DNA of 40,104 nt from Methylococcales bacterium (GCA_026398935.1 JAPLRW010000123.1:1-40104), one strand, 5' to 3'; counted from the first letter of the stretch, positions 10,901-21,233 are shown. Numbers and translations are program-made. The notes: generated by a model from the sequence alone, not told the origin.

Positions 10901-12201
10901 AAGGGAATTTGGTTGCTGTATCACGTTCGGGTGAGGTTGGCATCGTTGATGAATATGGTAGAGAGCGCGAACGGTATAAAATACCTTATGGCGCGGTACT
11001 GCTAGTGGTTGAGGGCAGTAAAATTAACTCTGGTGAGATTATTGTTAATTGGGATCCTCATACACATCCCGTTATTACCGAAGTGGAAGGGGTTGTTAGT
11101 TTAATTGACTTCGTTGATGGTGTTACCGTCCAAGAGCAATCAGATGAAGTGACGGGTGTTGTTTCAAGAGTAGTAACGGATCCTAAGCAAAGAGGAAGTG
11201 CGGGTAAAGAATTGCGTCCAATGGTTAAATTGGCGGGGCCGAATGGCGAAACAGTCTTTTTGCCGGGTACGGATATTCCTGCACAGTACTTTTTGCCTGC
11301 AGGTGCTATTGCAGGGATCAGAGATGGTTCGGAAGTAAAGGTTGGTGACGTATTAGCCAGGATTCCACAAGAGTCAAGTAAAACAAAAGATATTACAGGT
11401 GGTTTGCCTAGAGTCGCGGATTTATTTGAAGCGCGTAAAACAAAAGACCCTGCTATCTTGGCTGAAGAGACCGGAGCGGTCTCGTTTGGTAAAGAAACTA
11501 AAGGCAAACAGCGTGTGATCATAACGGATGCTGCGGGTGAGCAGTATGAGACGTTAATTCCAAAATGGCGGCATATCACTGTGTTTGAAGGTGAGTTTGT
11601 CGAAAAAGGTGAAACAATTGCGGAAGGTGAGTTGACGCCGCATGATATTTTGCGCTTAAGAGGTGTTGAAGAGTTAGCTAATTACTTGGTTAAAGAAATT
11701 CAAGATGTTTATCGTTTACAAGGCGTTAAGATTAATGATAAACACATTGAGGTTATCATTAGGCAAATGTTGCGAAAAGTAGATATTACTGCGGCTGGCG
11801 ATACTAACTTTGTAAAAGGTGAGCAAGTAGAGCGTACTTTGGTGCGTGTTGAAAATGCACGTATGGAAACTGAAGGTAAGATTCCTGCCTCTTATGAATC
11901 GGTTTTGTTAGGTATCACTAAGGCTTCCTTAGCCACAGAGTCGTTTATTTCGGCGGCATCATTCCAAGAGACGACCCGTGTATTAACTGATGCTGCGGTT
12001 AGGGGATTGCGGGATGGCTTACATGGGCTAAAGGAAAATGTCATTGTTGGTCGATTGATTCCAGCAGGAACTGGTTTGGCGTATCACGAAACACGGAGAA
12101 AGGCAAGGAGTATGGCCGCTGCTGTTGATACGCAAGTTGTGTCACAAATTGACACAGAAGAAGTGGAGGAAGCGTTGAAATTGGCGTTGAATATTGAATA
12201 G
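7993..12201 (+). CDS. rpoC: DNA-directed RNA polymerase subunit beta'
   Basis: Beta' carries the catalytic magnesium and the bridge helix and trigger loop. I place the start at TTG 7993, giving 1402 aa and the family start [11 protein letters not shown], with AGGGG 8 nt upstream. With this start the catalytic NADFDGDQ falls at 458-465 (D460, D462, D464) and the first zinc cysteine at C70, exactly the E. coli numbering. A longer in-frame reading from TTG 7936 adds 19 residues but has a poorer ribosome binding site. The second zinc site ([13 protein letters not shown]) and [16 protein letters not shown] of the bridge and trigger region are present. A promoter for rpsL follows. Confidence 0.97.
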   Translation: MKDLMNFLKRQGRADDFDAIRIGLASPDMIRSWSYGEVKKPETINYRTFKPERDGLFCAKIFGPVSDYECLCGKYKRLKHRGVICEKCGVEVTLSKVRRERMGHVDLASPVAHIWFLKSLPSRIALLLDMTLRSIERVLYFESFVVLDSGMTTLEKGQLLTDDEYLDAVEVHGDEFVAKMGAEAIYELLKAIDLKEEVAFLREEINSTNSETKIKKYSKRLKVIESLMTSRNRPEWMILTVLPVLPPELRPLVPLDGGRFATSDLNDLYRRVINRNNRLNRLLDLSAPDIIVRNEKRMLQESVDALLDNGRRGRAITGTNRRPLKSLADMIKGKQGRFRQNLLGKRVDYSGRSVIVVGPTLRLHQCGLPKKMALELFKPFIFSKLQSRGLATTIKAAKKMVEREGVEVWDILEEVIREHPILLNRAPTLHRLGIQAFEPTLIEGKAIQLHPLVCGAFNADFDGDQMAVHIPLSIEAQLEARTLMMATNNILSPANGEPIINPSQDVVLGLYYISREKVNAKGDGSIFYSTAELHKALDNHVVELQSKIQVRISEVIKTADSVSEKKVYRVHTTVGRAIIWEIIPEGMPFEIVNCDMTKKNISRLINYCYRYLGIKDTVVLADQLMYMGFKYATKSGVSFGIEDMEIPAKKVGIIKEADDEVNEIQRQYASGLVTNGERYNKVVDIWSRANERVAKVMMDGLGEEEVIDAEGNRVKQKSFNSIFMMAESGARGSAAQIRQLAGMRGLMAKPDGSIIETPITANFREGLDVLQYFISTHGARKGLADTALKTANSGYLTRRLVDVAQDLVVNEIDCGTRQGITMTPVIDGGDVVEPLSERVLGRVVIDDVYDVEGETVIVPDGTLLDEYWVKVLDEHGIDQLQVRSIITCESLQGVCSTCYGRDLGRGHQVNIGEAVGVVAAQSIGEPGTQLTMRTFHIGGAASRSAAISNVQVKSGGTVKLNNLKAVKNREGNLVAVSRSGEVGIVDEYGRERERYKIPYGAVLLVVEGSKINSGEIIVNWDPHTHPVITEVEGVVSLIDFVDGVTVQEQSDEVTGVVSRVVTDPKQRGSAGKELRPMVKLAGPNGETVFLPGTDIPAQYFLPAGAIAGIRDGSEVKVGDVLARIPQESSKTKDITGGLPRVADLFEARKTKDPAILAEETGAVSFGKETKGKQRVIITDAAGEQYETLIPKWRHITVFEGEFVEKGETIAEGELTPHDILRLRGVEELANYLVKEIQDVYRLQGVKINDKHIEVIIRQMLRKVDITAAGDTNFVKGEQVERTLVRVENARMETEGKIPASYESVLLGITKASLATESFISAASFQETTRVLTDAAVRGLRDGLHGLKENVIVGRLIPAGTGLAYHETRRKARSMAAAVDTQVVSQIDTEEVEEALKLALNIE

Positions 12202-12217
12202 TGGAATTAAAATTAAC

Positions 12218-12246
12218 TTGATCTTTTTGTTTAAAAAAAGTATGAT
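12218..12246 (+). promoter_or_regulatory. Sigma-70 type promoter of the str-S10 gene block
   Basis: TTGATC (12218-12223) and TATGAT (12241-12246) are separated by exactly 17 bp. The hexamers match 4/6 and 5/6 of the consensus TTGACA/TATAAT. Transcription would begin near 12253, leaving a leader of about 110 nt before rpsL. This is the best-formed promoter I noticed between rpoC and rplQ. Confidence 0.65.
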
Positions 12247-12277
12247 ATTCGGCTGACATAAACAAAGATGTTTATAA

Positions 12278-12303
12278 GATTAAATTGCCAGATTGATTTA
12301 ATC
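12278..12303 (+). promoter_or_regulatory. Hairpin in the rpsL leader
   Basis: GATTAAAT (12278-12285) and ATTTAATC (12296-12303) are perfect 8-bp arms around a 10-nt loop inside the predicted rpsL 5' UTR. The rpsL ribosome binding site GGAG is at 12353-12356. The function is unknown. A regulatory role is only suggested by position, since ribosomal protein leaders are often targets of autoregulation. Confidence 0.3.
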
Positions 12304-12365
12304 GCTGGGAATCGCTGCGGATCATAATATAGCAGACCATTTTATTATATATGGAGTAAGAAAAT

Positions 12366-12740
12366 ATGGCCACGATCAACCAATTGGTTCGTAAGCCGCG
12401 TGCTAAAAGAATTGAAAAAAGTAATGTGCCTGCGCTTGAGGCTTGTCCGCAAAGACGGGGTGTTTGTACGCGAGTGTATACGACAACTCCAAAAAAACCA
12501 AACTCTGCGCTTAGAAAAGTCGCTAGGGTGAGGTTGACTAACGGTTCGGAGGTTAGTAGTTATATTGGGGGTGAAGGGCATAATTTGCAGGAACATTCCG
12601 TGGTTCTGATTCGTGGTGGGCGGGTTAAAGATTTGCCTGGTGTTCGTTACCACGTGGTTCGCGGCAGCTTAGATACTTCTGGTGTTAAAGATCGCAAGTG
12701 TGGGCGTTCAAAATACGGCACTAAAAAGCCTAAAAAATAA
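12366..12740 (+). CDS. rpsL: 30S ribosomal protein S12
   Basis: S12 lies at the decoding centre and controls tRNA selection accuracy. The product is 124 aa, standard length. [13 protein letters not shown] carries K43 (E. coli precursor numbering), and the second loop reads [12 protein letters not shown]. Both lysines linked to streptomycin resistance are wild type. Start ATG has GGAG 9 nt upstream. It is the first gene behind the promoter at 12218-12246 and heads the str gene order rpsL-rpsG-fusA-tuf. Confidence 0.98.
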   Translation: MATINQLVRKPRAKRIEKSNVPALEACPQRRGVCTRVYTTTPKKPNSALRKVARVRLTNGSEVSSYIGGEGHNLQEHSVVLIRGGRVKDLPGVRYHVVRGSLDTSGVKDRKCGRSKYGTKKPKK

Positions 12741-12757
12741 CTTAAGTTGGTGTAGAA

Positions 12758-13228
12758 ATGTCAAGAAGAAGAGTAGCGGCCAAGAGAGATATTATTCCAG
12801 ATCCGAAATTTGGTAGCGATATGCTGACCAAGTTTATGAACATGATCATGGTGAGTGGTAAAAAATCAGTAGCTGAGAAAATAATTTACGGCGCTTTGGA
12901 TGTTATCGAGTCTAAAGGACATGCGGAGCCGCTTGCGGTTTTGGCTAAGGCTTTAGATAACGTTCAGCCTAGAGTTGAAGTGAAATCTCGTCGTGTTGGT
13001 GGGGCAACTTATCAGGTGCCTGTTGAGGTTCGTCCTTCAAGACGAATGGCTTTAGCAATGCGCTGGTTAATTGATGCTTCGCGTAAAAGAAATGAGAGAA
13101 GCATGCCTTCGCGTTTGGCGGGTGAGTTATTGGATGCGTTCGAAAGTCGTGGATCTGCGGCTAAAAAACGTGAAGAGACGCATAGAATGGCTGAAGCTAA
13201 TAAGGCTTTTTCACATTATCGCTGGTAA
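12758..13228 (+). CDS. rpsG: 30S ribosomal protein S7
   Basis: S7 starts assembly of the 30S head by binding the 3' domain of 16S rRNA and touches the E-site tRNA. The product is 156 aa and begins [12 protein letters not shown], with [16 protein letters not shown] in the centre, as in bacterial S7. Only 17 nt separate it from rpsL, so there is no room for the roughly 100-nt intercistronic S7 target known from E. coli. It ends 30 bp before fusA. A 69-aa reading in another frame here is a shadow. Confidence 0.98.
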   Translation: MSRRRVAAKRDIIPDPKFGSDMLTKFMNMIMVSGKKSVAEKIIYGALDVIESKGHAEPLAVLAKALDNVQPRVEVKSRRVGGATYQVPVEVRPSRRMALAMRWLIDASRKRNERSMPSRLAGELLDAFESRGSAAKKREETHRMAEANKAFSHYRW

Positions 13229-13258
13229 AAGATATATTTTCGAGTGGGATCTGCATAA

Positions 13259-15343
13259 ATGGCACGTAAGACGCCTATAAGTCGTTATCGAAACATAGGT
13301 ATAATGGCGCATATTGATGCGGGTAAAACCACCACTACTGAACGAATATTATATTATACGGGTGTCTCGCACAGGATTGGTGAAGTTCATGATGGTGCTG
13401 CTACAATGGACTGGATGGTTCAGGAGCAGGAGCGAGGCATCACGATTACATCGGCTGCAACAACGTGCTTTTGGAGTGGTATGTATGGGCAGTTTGATGA
13501 GCATCGTATAAATATAATTGACACGCCTGGTCATGTCGACTTCACTATTGAAGTCGAAAGGTCTTTGCGTGTATTGGATGGTGCTTGTGCTGTTTTTTGT
13601 GCTGTGGGAGGGGTTGAGCCTCAGTCGGAAGCGGTTTGGAAGCAGGCAAATAAGTATGGTGTTCCAAGGATCGTATTCGTAAATAAAATGGATAGGGTTG
13701 GTGCGGATTTTGAAAGGGTTCTTGCTCAGATTAAAGATCGTCTAGGTGCTAATCCTATTTCGTTGCAGATGCCAATTGGTTCTGAAGATAAATTTTCTGG
13801 TGTAATTGATCTTATTAGGATGAAGTCAATTTTCTGGAATGATGATACAAAAGGAATGAAGTTTGAAGAAAAGGAAATTCCTTTGAACTTGCAGTCTGCT
13901 TGTGAAGATTGGCGAGAGAAGATTGTTGAAGCTGCTGCGGAAAGTAGTGAAGAGTTGATGGAAAAGTATCTTGAAGGCATTTCTTTGTCTGAGGAAGAGA
14001 TTATTCAAGGGATTCGTAAGCAAACAATAGCTAATCAGCTTGTGCCTGTTTTTTGTGGTTCTGCTTTTAAAAACAAAGGTGTGCAAACGCTGCTTGATGC
14101 CATTACTGATTATTTGCCGTCGCCTTTGGATGTAAAAGATATTCATGGGTTGGAAAGCGATGGTGAAGTGTGTGCAAGTGATTCACGTCCATTTGCTGCG
14201 TTGGCTTTTAAAATCGCAAGTGATTCTTTTGTTGGTACTTTAACATTCATCCGGGTTTATAGTGGTTCATTAAACTCAGGAGATACTATTTACAACTCGG
14301 TTAAGAATAAAAAAGAACGCGTTGGGCGCATAGTGCAAATGCATGCAAACAGTCGCGAGGAAGTTAAAGAATTATTTGCAGGTGATATTGCTGCGGTCAT
14401 TGGTCTCAAGGATGTGACGACGGGCGATACGTTATGTGATATGAATAATGTGGTTATTTTAGAAAAAATGGATTTTCCAGAGCCAGTTATTTCTGTTGCT
14501 GTGGAGCCAAAAACAAAAAATGATCAAGATAAGATAGGGCTGGCTCTTAGTAAATTGGCTCAAGAAGATCCTTCTTTTAGAGTGCAAACAGAAGGTGAAT
14601 CTGGTCAGATAATTATTTCTGGAATGGGTGAGTTGCATTTGGAGATCATTATAGACAGGATGAGGCGGGAGTTTGGTGTCGAAGCGAATGTCGGCGCGCC
14701 GCAAGTCGCCTATAGAGAAACAGTTCGAAAAATGGTAGAGCAGGAAGGTAAGTTTATAAGGCAGTCTGGAGGGCGTGGTCAGTATGGGCATGTATGGTTG
14801 CGTATTGAGCCAGCTGAGATTGGCTCAGGGTTTGAGTTTGTCAATGAAATAGTCGGTGGGGTTGTGCCTCGAGAGTATATACCGGCAGTAGATAAGGGCA
14901 TTCAAGAGCAGATGCGAAATGGGATTGTTGCAGGGTTTCCTGTAGTGGATGTCAAGGTTTCGTTGTTCGATGGTTCTTATCATGATGTTGATTCAAACGA
15001 GATTGCATTTAAAATTGCAGGCTCTATGTGTTTTAGGGATGGGGCAAGGCAAGCAAGTCCAGTTGTATTGGAGCCCGTAATGAAGGTTGAGATTGCAACG
15101 CCAGAAGCCTATATGGGCGATGTTGTTGGGGATATTAATCGTCGGCGTGGTATTATTCAGTCAATGGATGATGCGCCAGCAGGAAAAACAATAATTTGTG
15201 AGGTTCCGTTGGCGGAAATGTTTGGGTATTCAACGGATCTGCGCTCTGCTACACAAGGAAGGGCTAGCTACAGTATGCAATTTGAAAAATATAGTGAAGT
15301 ACCTTCGGGCATTGCCGATACAATCATAAGAAAATCTTCTTAA
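13259..15343 (+). CDS. fusA: Elongation factor G
   Basis: EF-G is the GTPase that drives mRNA-tRNA translocation and, with RRF, ribosome recycling. The product is 694 aa (usual about 690-705). The GTPase motifs appear in order: AHIDAGKTT (G1), [11 protein letters not shown] (G2), DTPGHVDF (G3), NKMDR (G4) and GSAFKNKG (G5). Domains II-V follow, with [10 protein letters not shown] and [13 protein letters not shown] among the recognisable segments. It looks like the canonical translation form and is placed between rpsG and tuf as in most proteobacteria. Confidence 0.98.
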   Translation: MARKTPISRYRNIGIMAHIDAGKTTTTERILYYTGVSHRIGEVHDGAATMDWMVQEQERGITITSAATTCFWSGMYGQFDEHRINIIDTPGHVDFTIEVERSLRVLDGACAVFCAVGGVEPQSEAVWKQANKYGVPRIVFVNKMDRVGADFERVLAQIKDRLGANPISLQMPIGSEDKFSGVIDLIRMKSIFWNDDTKGMKFEEKEIPLNLQSACEDWREKIVEAAAESSEELMEKYLEGISLSEEEIIQGIRKQTIANQLVPVFCGSAFKNKGVQTLLDAITDYLPSPLDVKDIHGLESDGEVCASDSRPFAALAFKIASDSFVGTLTFIRVYSGSLNSGDTIYNSVKNKKERVGRIVQMHANSREEVKELFAGDIAAVIGLKDVTTGDTLCDMNNVVILEKMDFPEPVISVAVEPKTKNDQDKIGLALSKLAQEDPSFRVQTEGESGQIIISGMGELHLEIIIDRMRREFGVEANVGAPQVAYRETVRKMVEQEGKFIRQSGGRGQYGHVWLRIEPAEIGSGFEFVNEIVGGVVPREYIPAVDKGIQEQMRNGIVAGFPVVDVKVSLFDGSYHDVDSNEIAFKIAGSMCFRDGARQASPVVLEPVMKVEIATPEAYMGDVVGDINRRRGIIQSMDDAPAGKTIICEVPLAEMFGYSTDLRSATQGRASYSMQFEKYSEVPSGIADTIIRKSS

Positions 15344-15373
15344 TCAAAATATAAACTTTTAAGGTGTAAACAG

Positions 15374-16522
15374 ATGGCTAAAGAAAAATTTCAACGTTCA
15401 AAACCCCACGTAAACGTCGGTACTATTGGTCACGTCGATCATGGAAAAACAACGTTAACGGCTGCTTTAACAAAAGTAATGGCTGAATTGCAGGGTGGAG
15501 AAGTTAAAGCCTTTGATCAGATTGATAATGCACCTGAAGAGCGTGCGCGTGGTATAACTATTTCAACATCGCATGTTGAGTATGAATCTGCTAATCGCCA
15601 TTATGCACATGTTGATTGTCCAGGACATGCTGACTATGTAAAAAACATGATTACTGGTGCAGCGCAGATGGATGGCGCTATTCTCGTGTGTTCCGCAGCG
15701 GATGGCCCGATGCCGCAAACAAGAGAGCATATTTTATTATCCAGACAGGTTGGTGTTCCTTACATTGTTGTCTTTTTAAATAAAGCTGACATGGTCGATG
15801 ATGCTGAGTTAATTGAGCTCGTCGAAATGGAAATCAGAGAATTGCTGGATATGTATGAGTTCCCTGGTGACGATACACCTATCATTGTAGGTTCAGCATT
15901 AAAAGCATTGGAAGGTGATACTAGCGAAATTGGTGTTCCTTCAGTAGTCAGATTAGTAGAAGCGCTTGATTCTTATATACCATTACCTGAAAGAGCGGTT
16001 GACCTGCCTTTCTTGATGCCGATTGAAGACGTATTCTCAATTTCTGGTCGTGGTACGGTGGTAACAGGTCGTATCGAACGTGGTGTTGTAAAAGTTGGGC
16101 AAGAGATAGAAATTGTCGGCGTCAAACCAACTGTCACAACAACCTGTACGGGTGTTGAAATGTTTCGTAAGTTGCTTGATCAAGGTCAGGCGGGAGATAA
16201 CGTTGGTATCCTGCTAAGAGGCACAAAAAGAGAAGATGTAGAGCGTGGTCAGGTTCTTGCTCATAAAGGTGCTATTAAACCACATACTCATTTTAAAGCA
16301 GAGATTTACGTTTTATCAAAAGAAGAGGGTGGTCGTCATACGCCATTCTTCACAAACTACCGTCCACAATTTTATTTTAGAACAACCGACGTTACTGGTG
16401 CTGTTGAATTGCCAGAAGGCGTAGAAATGGTTATGCCTGGAGATAACGTGCCAGTACAAATAAAATTAATTGCGCCTATAGCAATGGATGAAGGTTTGCG
16501 CTTTGCTTCAATCATTGAGTAA
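15374..16522 (+). CDS. tuf: Elongation factor Tu, copy 2, with a 14-residue internal deletion near the C-terminus
   Basis: EF-Tu delivers aminoacyl-tRNA to the ribosomal A site. The GTPase domain is intact: [31 protein letters not shown] and SALK are all present, and domains 2 and 3 follow normally. The product is 382 aa instead of about 396, because the end reads GLRFASIIE where copy 1 reads [23 protein letters not shown]. The missing 42 bp would sit at 16506/16507, between TTGC repeats. The lost segment is the near-invariant last strand of domain 3, just after the residue aligned with E. coli A375. The frame is kept. The gene may be defective, altered or misassembled. rpsJ follows after only 5 bp. 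Confidence 0.95.
   Translation: MAKEKFQRSKPHVNVGTIGHVDHGKTTLTAALTKVMAELQGGEVKAFDQIDNAPEERARGITISTSHVEYESANRHYAHVDCPGHADYVKNMITGAAQMDGAILVCSAADGPMPQTREHILLSRQVGVPYIVVFLNKADMVDDAELIELVEMEIRELLDMYEFPGDDTPIIVGSALKALEGDTSEIGVPSVVRLVEALDSYIPLPERAVDLPFLMPIEDVFSISGRGTVVTGRIERGVVKVGQEIEIVGVKPTVTTTCTGVEMFRKLLDQGQAGDNVGILLRGTKREDVERGQVLAHKGAIKPHTHFKAEIYVLSKEEGGRHTPFFTNYRPQFYFRTTDVTGAVELPEGVEMVMPGDNVPVQIKLIAPIAMDEGLRFASIIE
16363..16506 (+). repeat. Duplicated tuf segment, copy B
   Basis: These 144 bases are identical to 1-144. The similarity stops at the 42-bp deletion and resumes for the final 16 bases of the gene (16507-16522 against 187-202) with one difference (C at 16513, T at 193). Confidence 0.9.
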
Positions 16523-16527
16523 ATAAA

Positions 16528-16839
16528 ATGTCAAATCAAACTATTCGCATACGTCTAAAAGCGTTTGATCATAAATTAATTGATCAATCTGCGAGTGAGA
16601 TAGTAGAGACTGCTAAAAGAACGGGTGCGCAAGTTAAAGGGCCTATTCCTTTGCCGACTAAAAAAGAGCGGTTTACCATATTAATTTCGCCGCATGTTGA
16701 TAAAGATGCTCGTGATCAATATGAGTTAAGGACGTACAAAAGGTTGTTGGATATTGTTGAGCCAACCGAAAAAACGGTAGATGCACTGATGAAGTTGGAT
16801 CTTGCTGCTGGTGTAGATGTTCAAATTAAGCTTAATTAA
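16528..16839 (+). CDS. rpsJ: 30S ribosomal protein S10 (NusE)
   Basis: S10 is a 30S head protein and, as NusE, a partner of NusB and NusG in antitermination. The product is 103 aa, standard length, beginning [19 protein letters not shown], with [23 protein letters not shown] visible in two parts. Only 5 bp separate the tuf stop from this ATG and there is no good Shine-Dalgarno, so translation probably depends on coupling to tuf. There is no room for an S10 leader of the enteric type that L4 regulates. Confidence 0.98.
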   Translation: MSNQTIRIRLKAFDHKLIDQSASEIVETAKRTGAQVKGPIPLPTKKERFTILISPHVDKDARDQYELRTYKRLLDIVEPTEKTVDALMKLDLAAGVDVQIKLN

Positions 16840-16866
16840 AAGCTAATAAATTAGAGGAATTGGCGC

Positions 16867-17517
16867 ATGTCAATAGGTCTTATTGGTCGTAAGTGTGGAA
16901 TGACCAGAGTTTTTTGCGAAGATGGATCGGCAGTGCCGGTTACCGTTCTTCAAATTGAATCAAATCGAATTACTCAGCTTAAGAGTATCGAAAATGATGG
17001 TTATCGTGCTGTACAGGTTACTGCGGGTGATAAAAAGTCTTCGCGTGTAAATAAGGCGATGGCGGGTCATTTTGCTCAGGCGAACGTAACTGCTGGTCGG
17101 GGGTTGTGGGAGTTTAGGTTGTCAGAAAATGAAGGGCTTGATTTAGCTCTTGGTGCTGAGTTATCTGTTAATGTATTCTCTGCTGGTCAGTCTGTAGATG
17201 TTCAGGGTACAAGTATTGGTAAAGGTTTTGCTGGTGGAATGAAGCGGCATAACTTTAGTATGCAAGATGCAACGCACGGAAACTCGCGTTCGCATAGGTC
17301 TTCTGGTTCAATAGGTATGAATCAAACGCCTGGTCGGGTCTTTAAAGGAAAGAAAATGGCTGGCCATTTGGGGAATGTAACAACAACGACACAAAATTTA
17401 ACGATTCAATCAATTGATATTGAGAGAAGTTTGATTTTAGTGAAGGGCCCTGTTCCTGGTGCAAAAGGAGGGGATGTTGTTATAATTCCTGCAACAAAAA
17501 TGAGAAATAAAGAGTAA
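16867..17517 (+). CDS. rplC: 50S ribosomal protein L3
   Basis: L3 binds the 3' end of 23S rRNA and reaches the peptidyl transferase centre. The product is 216 aa (usual about 205-215), beginning [16 protein letters not shown]. The central extension [21 protein letters not shown] contains the Gln that is methylated by PrmB in E. coli. AGAGGAA stands upstream of the ATG. It is the second gene of the S10 block, with rplD 3 bp downstream. Confidence 0.98.
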   Translation: MSIGLIGRKCGMTRVFCEDGSAVPVTVLQIESNRITQLKSIENDGYRAVQVTAGDKKSSRVNKAMAGHFAQANVTAGRGLWEFRLSENEGLDLALGAELSVNVFSAGQSVDVQGTSIGKGFAGGMKRHNFSMQDATHGNSRSHRSSGSIGMNQTPGRVFKGKKMAGHLGNVTTTTQNLTIQSIDIERSLILVKGPVPGAKGGDVVIIPATKMRNKE

Positions 17518-17520
17518 TTT

Positions 17521-18141
17521 ATGGGTTTTCAAATTCCAGTAATTAATAGTAATGATTCTGCGAAAGCGGTTGATGTGAACGAAGCTGTGTTCGGTCAAGA
17601 ATTCAATGAAACATTAGTGCATCAGCTTGTTGTCAAGTACTTGGCTGGTGGGCGTTCAGGCACCAAGGCTCAAAAAAATAGATCTGCTGTTAGCGGTGGT
17701 GGTATAAAGCCATGGAAACAAAAAGGGACAGGTCGCGCAAGGTCTGGTACAATACGCAGTCCATTGTGGCGTACAGGTGGTGTTACGTTCGCTGCTACGC
17801 CGCGGAATTACGAGCAAAAACTAAATAAAAAGATGTTTCGTGTGGGTATCCGCTCGATATTATCTGAGTTATTAAGACAGGGCCGGTTGGTAGTAAGTAG
17901 CGATATACTACCTACTTCGCCAAAGACAAAAGAGTTTGCGCTCAAAATTAATGCTCTTGATGTAAAGCGTGTTTTGATTGTAGTCGAAAGTTTTGATGAT
18001 AATTTATTTTTGGCTTCGCGCAACATACCTTGTGTCCAGATCGTTTTGGCTGATAATCTAAGTCCAGCATCTTTAATTTCGGCGGACAAGGTGATAGCTA
18101 CTCCTGTGGCAATAAAAAGAATAGAAGAGAGGTTGCTATGA
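17521..18141 (+). CDS. rplD: 50S ribosomal protein L4
   Basis: L4 lines the peptide exit tunnel together with L22. In enterics it also represses the S10 operon and inhibits RNase E. The product is 206 aa (E. coli 201). The tunnel loop region KPWKQKGTGRARSGTIRSP is intact. It starts 3 bp after rplC and its end overlaps the rplW start by 4 bp, the standard coupled arrangement. The missing S10 leader upstream makes the enteric L4 feedback unlikely here. Confidence 0.98.
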   Translation: MGFQIPVINSNDSAKAVDVNEAVFGQEFNETLVHQLVVKYLAGGRSGTKAQKNRSAVSGGGIKPWKQKGTGRARSGTIRSPLWRTGGVTFAATPRNYEQKLNKKMFRVGIRSILSELLRQGRLVVSSDILPTSPKTKEFALKINALDVKRVLIVVESFDDNLFLASRNIPCVQIVLADNLSPASLISADKVIATPVAIKRIEERLL

Positions 18142-18437
18142 GTATGCAGGAAGTTTATTTAGCGAAAGTATTGCAAGGGCCGGTTATTTCTGAGAAAAGC
18201 ACGATAGTTGCTGAACAGAGTAAACAATTCGTTTTTAAAGTGATTAAGCAGTCAACTAAAAAGCAGGTTAAAGACGCGGTTGAGAAAATGTTTAACGTTG
18301 AAGTTGATTCTGTCAGAGTCCTGAATGTTAAAGGTAAAGAGAAAAGATTTGGTCGTTCTGTGGGTAGAAGATCAGATTGGAAAAAAGCTTATGTTAAGTT
18401 AAAAGCTGGGCATGATTTAGATTTCTCTGTGGCTTAA
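18138..18437 (+). CDS. rplW: 50S ribosomal protein L23
   Basis: L23 lies at the tunnel exit and is the docking site of trigger factor and SRP. The product is 99 aa, with GPVISEKSTIVAEQ near the N-terminus and the basic extended loop GKEKRFGRSVGRRSDWKKAYVKL in the second half. The E of VISEKS belongs to the trigger-factor contact area known from E. coli. The ATG overlaps the rplD end (ATG within the last codons). A 37-bp gap precedes rplB. Confidence 0.97.
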   Translation: MSMQEVYLAKVLQGPVISEKSTIVAEQSKQFVFKVIKQSTKKQVKDAVEKMFNVEVDSVRVLNVKGKEKRFGRSVGRRSDWKKAYVKLKAGHDLDFSVA

Positions 18438-18474
18438 TTAGTAAAAAATAAAATCAATAGGAACGGTAGAAAGT

Positions 18475-19302
18475 ATGGCCATTGTAAAATCCAAACCTAC
18501 GTCGCCAGGATCTAGGTTCGTAGTACGTGTAAAAAATGATGAATTACATAAAGGTAAGCCATTTGCTCCTCTGTTGGAAAAAAAGAGTAAAACAGGTGGT
18601 CGAAATAATCAAGGTAGAATAACGACACGGCATATTGGTGGTGGGCATAAACAGCACTATCGGATCATTGATTTTAAAAGAAATAAAGTTGATATTCCCG
18701 CGGTTGTTGAAAGATTAGAATATGATCCAAATAGGACGGCGAATATTGCTCTGATATTATACAGAGATGGTGAGAGACAGTACATTATTGCACCTAAAGG
18801 CTTGGCTGCAGGGCAAGAGATCATCTCTTCTGAGACGGCGTCAGTGAAGGCTGGTAATTGTATGCCGCTTCGGAATGTGCCGCTAGGGACTAATGTCCAT
18901 TGTATTGAATTAAAGCCTGGTAAAGGCGCTCAGGTTGCTAGAAGTGCTGGTACTTCTGCGCAGCTTGTTGCTAAAGATGGTGTTTATGCGACACTTAGAT
19001 TGCGTTCTGGTGAAATGCGGAAAGTAATGAGTGATTGTCGCGCGGTTGTTGGTGAGGTTTCAAACTCTGAGCATAATCTGACTTCTTTAGGGAAGGCTGG
19101 TGCCAAGCGCTGGTTAGGTGTGCGTCCTACAGTTCGGGGTGTGGTTATGAACCCTGTCGATCATCCGCATGGTGGTGGTGAGGGAAGAACGTCAGGCGGA
19201 AGACATCCGGTGTCTCCATGGGGTATGCCAACAAAAGGCTACAAAACAAGAAAAAACAAGCGGACTGACAATATGATTGTTAGACGTCGTAAGTTGAAAT
19301 AG
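18475..19302 (+). CDS. rplB: 50S ribosomal protein L2
   Basis: L2 is a primary 23S rRNA binder required for subunit association and peptidyl transferase activity. The product is 275 aa, standard. Visible motifs are [20 protein letters not shown] near residue 45 and the C-terminal [15 protein letters not shown], which holds the conserved histidine near the peptidyl transferase centre. The ATG follows a purine-rich stretch with GGAACGG. rpsS follows 12 bp downstream. Confidence 0.98.
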   Translation: MAIVKSKPTSPGSRFVVRVKNDELHKGKPFAPLLEKKSKTGGRNNQGRITTRHIGGGHKQHYRIIDFKRNKVDIPAVVERLEYDPNRTANIALILYRDGERQYIIAPKGLAAGQEIISSETASVKAGNCMPLRNVPLGTNVHCIELKPGKGAQVARSAGTSAQLVAKDGVYATLRLRSGEMRKVMSDCRAVVGEVSNSEHNLTSLGKAGAKRWLGVRPTVRGVVMNPVDHPHGGGEGRTSGGRHPVSPWGMPTKGYKTRKNKRTDNMIVRRRKLK

Positions 19303-19314
19303 AGAGGAAATATA

Positions 19315-19587
19315 GTGCCACGTTCAATTAAAAAAGGTCCTTTTATTGATCATCATCTACAAAAAAAAATAGATGATGCCGTCGCAACGAGTAATAGGAA
19401 ACCAATTAAAACTTGGTCAAGACGATCTATGATTATTCCAGATATGCTGGGGTTGACTATAGCTGTGCATAATGGACGTCAACATGTTCCTGTGCTGGTT
19501 TCAGAAAATATGATCGGACATAAGCTAGGTGAATTTGCACCTACTCGTACATTTAAAGGCCATGTGGCTGATAAAAAATCTAGGTAG
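19315..19587 (+). CDS. rpsS: 30S ribosomal protein S19
   Basis: S19 forms a complex with S13 in the 30S head and contacts the A-site tRNA. The product is 90 aa, standard, beginning [15 protein letters not shown] from a GTG codon with AGAGGAAA upstream. The conserved segment [15 protein letters not shown] is visible, followed by [12 protein letters not shown]-like sequence and [12 protein letters not shown]. The gene sits between rplB and rplV as expected. Confidence 0.98.
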   Translation: MPRSIKKGPFIDHHLQKKIDDAVATSNRKPIKTWSRRSMIIPDMLGLTIAVHNGRQHVPVLVSENMIGHKLGEFAPTRTFKGHVADKKSR

Positions 19588-19596
19588 GTGACAATA

Positions 19597-19929
19597 ATGG
19601 AAGTTTCTGCAAAATTAAGAAATGCGCCGCTCTCTGCTCAAAAAGCTAGACTGGTAAGTGACCAAATTCGAGGGTTGCCTGTTGAAAAAGCATTAAATAT
19701 ATTAACTTTTAGCACAAAAAAAGCGGCTGTAATTGTAAAGAAGATTCTTGAGTCTGCTATTGCCAATGCTGAGCATAATGAAAGTGCTGATATTGATGTG
19801 CTACGGGTTTCGACTATATTTGTTGATGAGGGTACTCCCTTAAAAAGATTACGAGCCAGGGCTAAAGGACGTGCAAATCATATCCTGAAAAGAACCTGTC
19901 ATATTACAGTCAAAGTTCAAGAAAATTAA
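19597..19929 (+). CDS. rplV: 50S ribosomal protein L22
   Basis: L22 spans the large subunit, and its beta hairpin lines the exit tunnel near the macrolide site. Starting at ATG 19597 gives 110 aa, the E. coli length, with start [25 protein letters not shown] lies about 6 nt upstream. The reading can be extended to GTG 19588, directly after the rpsS stop, but that only adds three unconserved residues. The hairpin segment [18 protein letters not shown] is normal, with no macrolide-type insertion or deletion. Confidence 0.96.
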   Translation: MEVSAKLRNAPLSAQKARLVSDQIRGLPVEKALNILTFSTKKAAVIVKKILESAIANAEHNESADIDVLRVSTIFVDEGTPLKRLRARAKGRANHILKRTCHITVKVQEN

Positions 19930-19940
19930 AAGAGGCGAAT

Positions 19941-20612
19941 ATGGGTCAAAAAGTTCATCCAACTGGTATACGCCTTGGAATTGTAAAAGATTGGACTTCT
20001 CGGTGGTATGCGAATAGTCAAGACTATCCGATTTTGTTGCATCAAGATTTATCAGTAAGAGAGTTTTTAAGAAAAAAACTTGCTCATGCTTCTGTAAGTC
20101 GCATTCAGATTAATCGCCCAGCGCGTAACGCTAATATTACTATTCATACGGCTCGCCCTGGAATAGTTATTGGTAAGAAAGGCGAGGATATTGATAAGTT
20201 AAGGCAAGAAATTTCGAAGATGATGGGCGTTCCAGTCCAGTTAAATGTAGAAGAGATTAGAAAGCCTGAGCTAGATGCTTATTTAGTTGCTGAGGGAATT
20301 GCGCAGCAACTTGAAAAAAGGATTATGTATAGAAGGGCAATGAAGCGCGCTGTGACAAATACAATGCGATTAGGTGCTGAAGGCATTAAAATTAATGTGG
20401 GTGGTCGATTGAATGGCGCCGAGATTGCTCGTGGTGAATGGTACCGGGAAGGACGGGTTCCATTGCATACACTCAGAGCTGATATTGATTATGGTGTTGC
20501 TGAGGCAAATACTACTTATGGTATTATTGGTATTAAAGTCTGGATTTTTAAAGGCGAAATATTCAATAAGGATGCGGCGTTCGCATCTGATAATACTGAC
20601 TCTAAAAAATAG
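19941..20612 (+). CDS. rpsC: 30S ribosomal protein S3
   Basis: S3 is part of the mRNA entry tunnel and helicase site of the 30S head, with S4 and S5. The product is 223 aa (E. coli 233), beginning [18 protein letters not shown]. The KH domain contains [17 protein letters not shown] (about residues 72-88), and the C-terminal domain has [27 protein letters not shown] visible in parts. An overlapping 67-aa frame is a shadow. rplP follows 16 bp later. Confidence 0.98.
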   Translation: MGQKVHPTGIRLGIVKDWTSRWYANSQDYPILLHQDLSVREFLRKKLAHASVSRIQINRPARNANITIHTARPGIVIGKKGEDIDKLRQEISKMMGVPVQLNVEEIRKPELDAYLVAEGIAQQLEKRIMYRRAMKRAVTNTMRLGAEGIKINVGGRLNGAEIARGEWYREGRVPLHTLRADIDYGVAEANTTYGIIGIKVWIFKGEIFNKDAAFASDNTDSKK

Positions 20613-20628
20613 TTGAAGGAAAATAGCA

Positions 20629-21042
20629 ATGCTTCAACCAAAAAGAACAAAATTCCGTAAACAGCATAAAGGTAGAAATACTGGTATAGCTGTTAAAGGC
20701 TCATCTGTTAGTTTCGGCGAATTTGGCTTAAAAGCACTTTCTCGTGGACGATTGACAGCAAGGCAGATTGAATCTGGTCGTCGTGCAATTAACAGGCACG
20801 TTAAACGTAGTGGTAAACTATGGATTAGAATCTTCCCTGATAAGCCGATCACAAAAAAACCTTTAGAAGTTCGTATGGGTAAAGGTAAAGGTAGTGTAGA
20901 ATACTGGGTTGCACAGATAAGGCCTGGAACAATGTTATTTGAACTTCAGGGTATATCTGAAGAAATAGCAAGAGAGGCTTTTGAACTGGCTGCTGCAAAG
21001 CTACCACTAAAAACAACATTTACTGTTCGGACGATAATGTAA
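20629..21042 (+). CDS. rplP: 50S ribosomal protein L16
   Basis: L16 organises the A-site and 5S rRNA contact region of the large subunit. The product is 137 aa, standard, beginning [17 protein letters not shown]. The arginine in [13 protein letters not shown] corresponds to the Arg hydroxylated by YcfD (RoxA) in E. coli. GAAGGAAAA precedes the ATG. The stop shares a base with the rpmC start (TAATG), so the two are coupled. Confidence 0.98.
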   Translation: MLQPKRTKFRKQHKGRNTGIAVKGSSVSFGEFGLKALSRGRLTARQIESGRRAINRHVKRSGKLWIRIFPDKPITKKPLEVRMGKGKGSVEYWVAQIRPGTMLFELQGISEEIAREAFELAAAKLPLKTTFTVRTIM

Positions 21043-21233
21043 TGAAAGCAAGTGAGTTACGCCAAAAAACAGGCGCTGAATTAAATGAAATGCTGCATTC
21101 TCTTTCTAGGGAGCAGTTCAATTTAAGGATGCAAAAAGGTACGCAGCAATTATTGAAGCCTGATCAAATAAAAAAGGTTCGTCGAGATATTGCTAGAGTA
21201 CATACAATCGTAAAAGAATTGGCGGGGGCATAA
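21042..21233 (+). CDS. rpmC: 50S ribosomal protein L29
   Basis: L29 is a small helical hairpin protein at the tunnel exit next to L23. The product is 63 aa, same as E. coli, beginning [18 protein letters not shown], with [12 protein letters not shown] and the final [11 protein letters not shown]. The start overlaps the rplP stop by one base, and rpsQ begins directly after its stop with no gap. This is the standard L16-L29-S17 order. Confidence 0.97.
   Translation: MKASELRQKTGAELNEMLHSLSREQFNLRMQKGTQQLLKPDQIKKVRRDIARVHTIVKELAGA

Noticed and set aside
11058-11579. 173-codon reverse frame inside rpoC
   Set aside because: It lies antisense to a conserved part of rpoC and has low-complexity Ser/Thr/Pro-rich translation typical of a shadow.
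13071-13280. 69-codon frame over the rpsG end
   Set aside because: It is a frame shadow of rpsG and the start of fusA.
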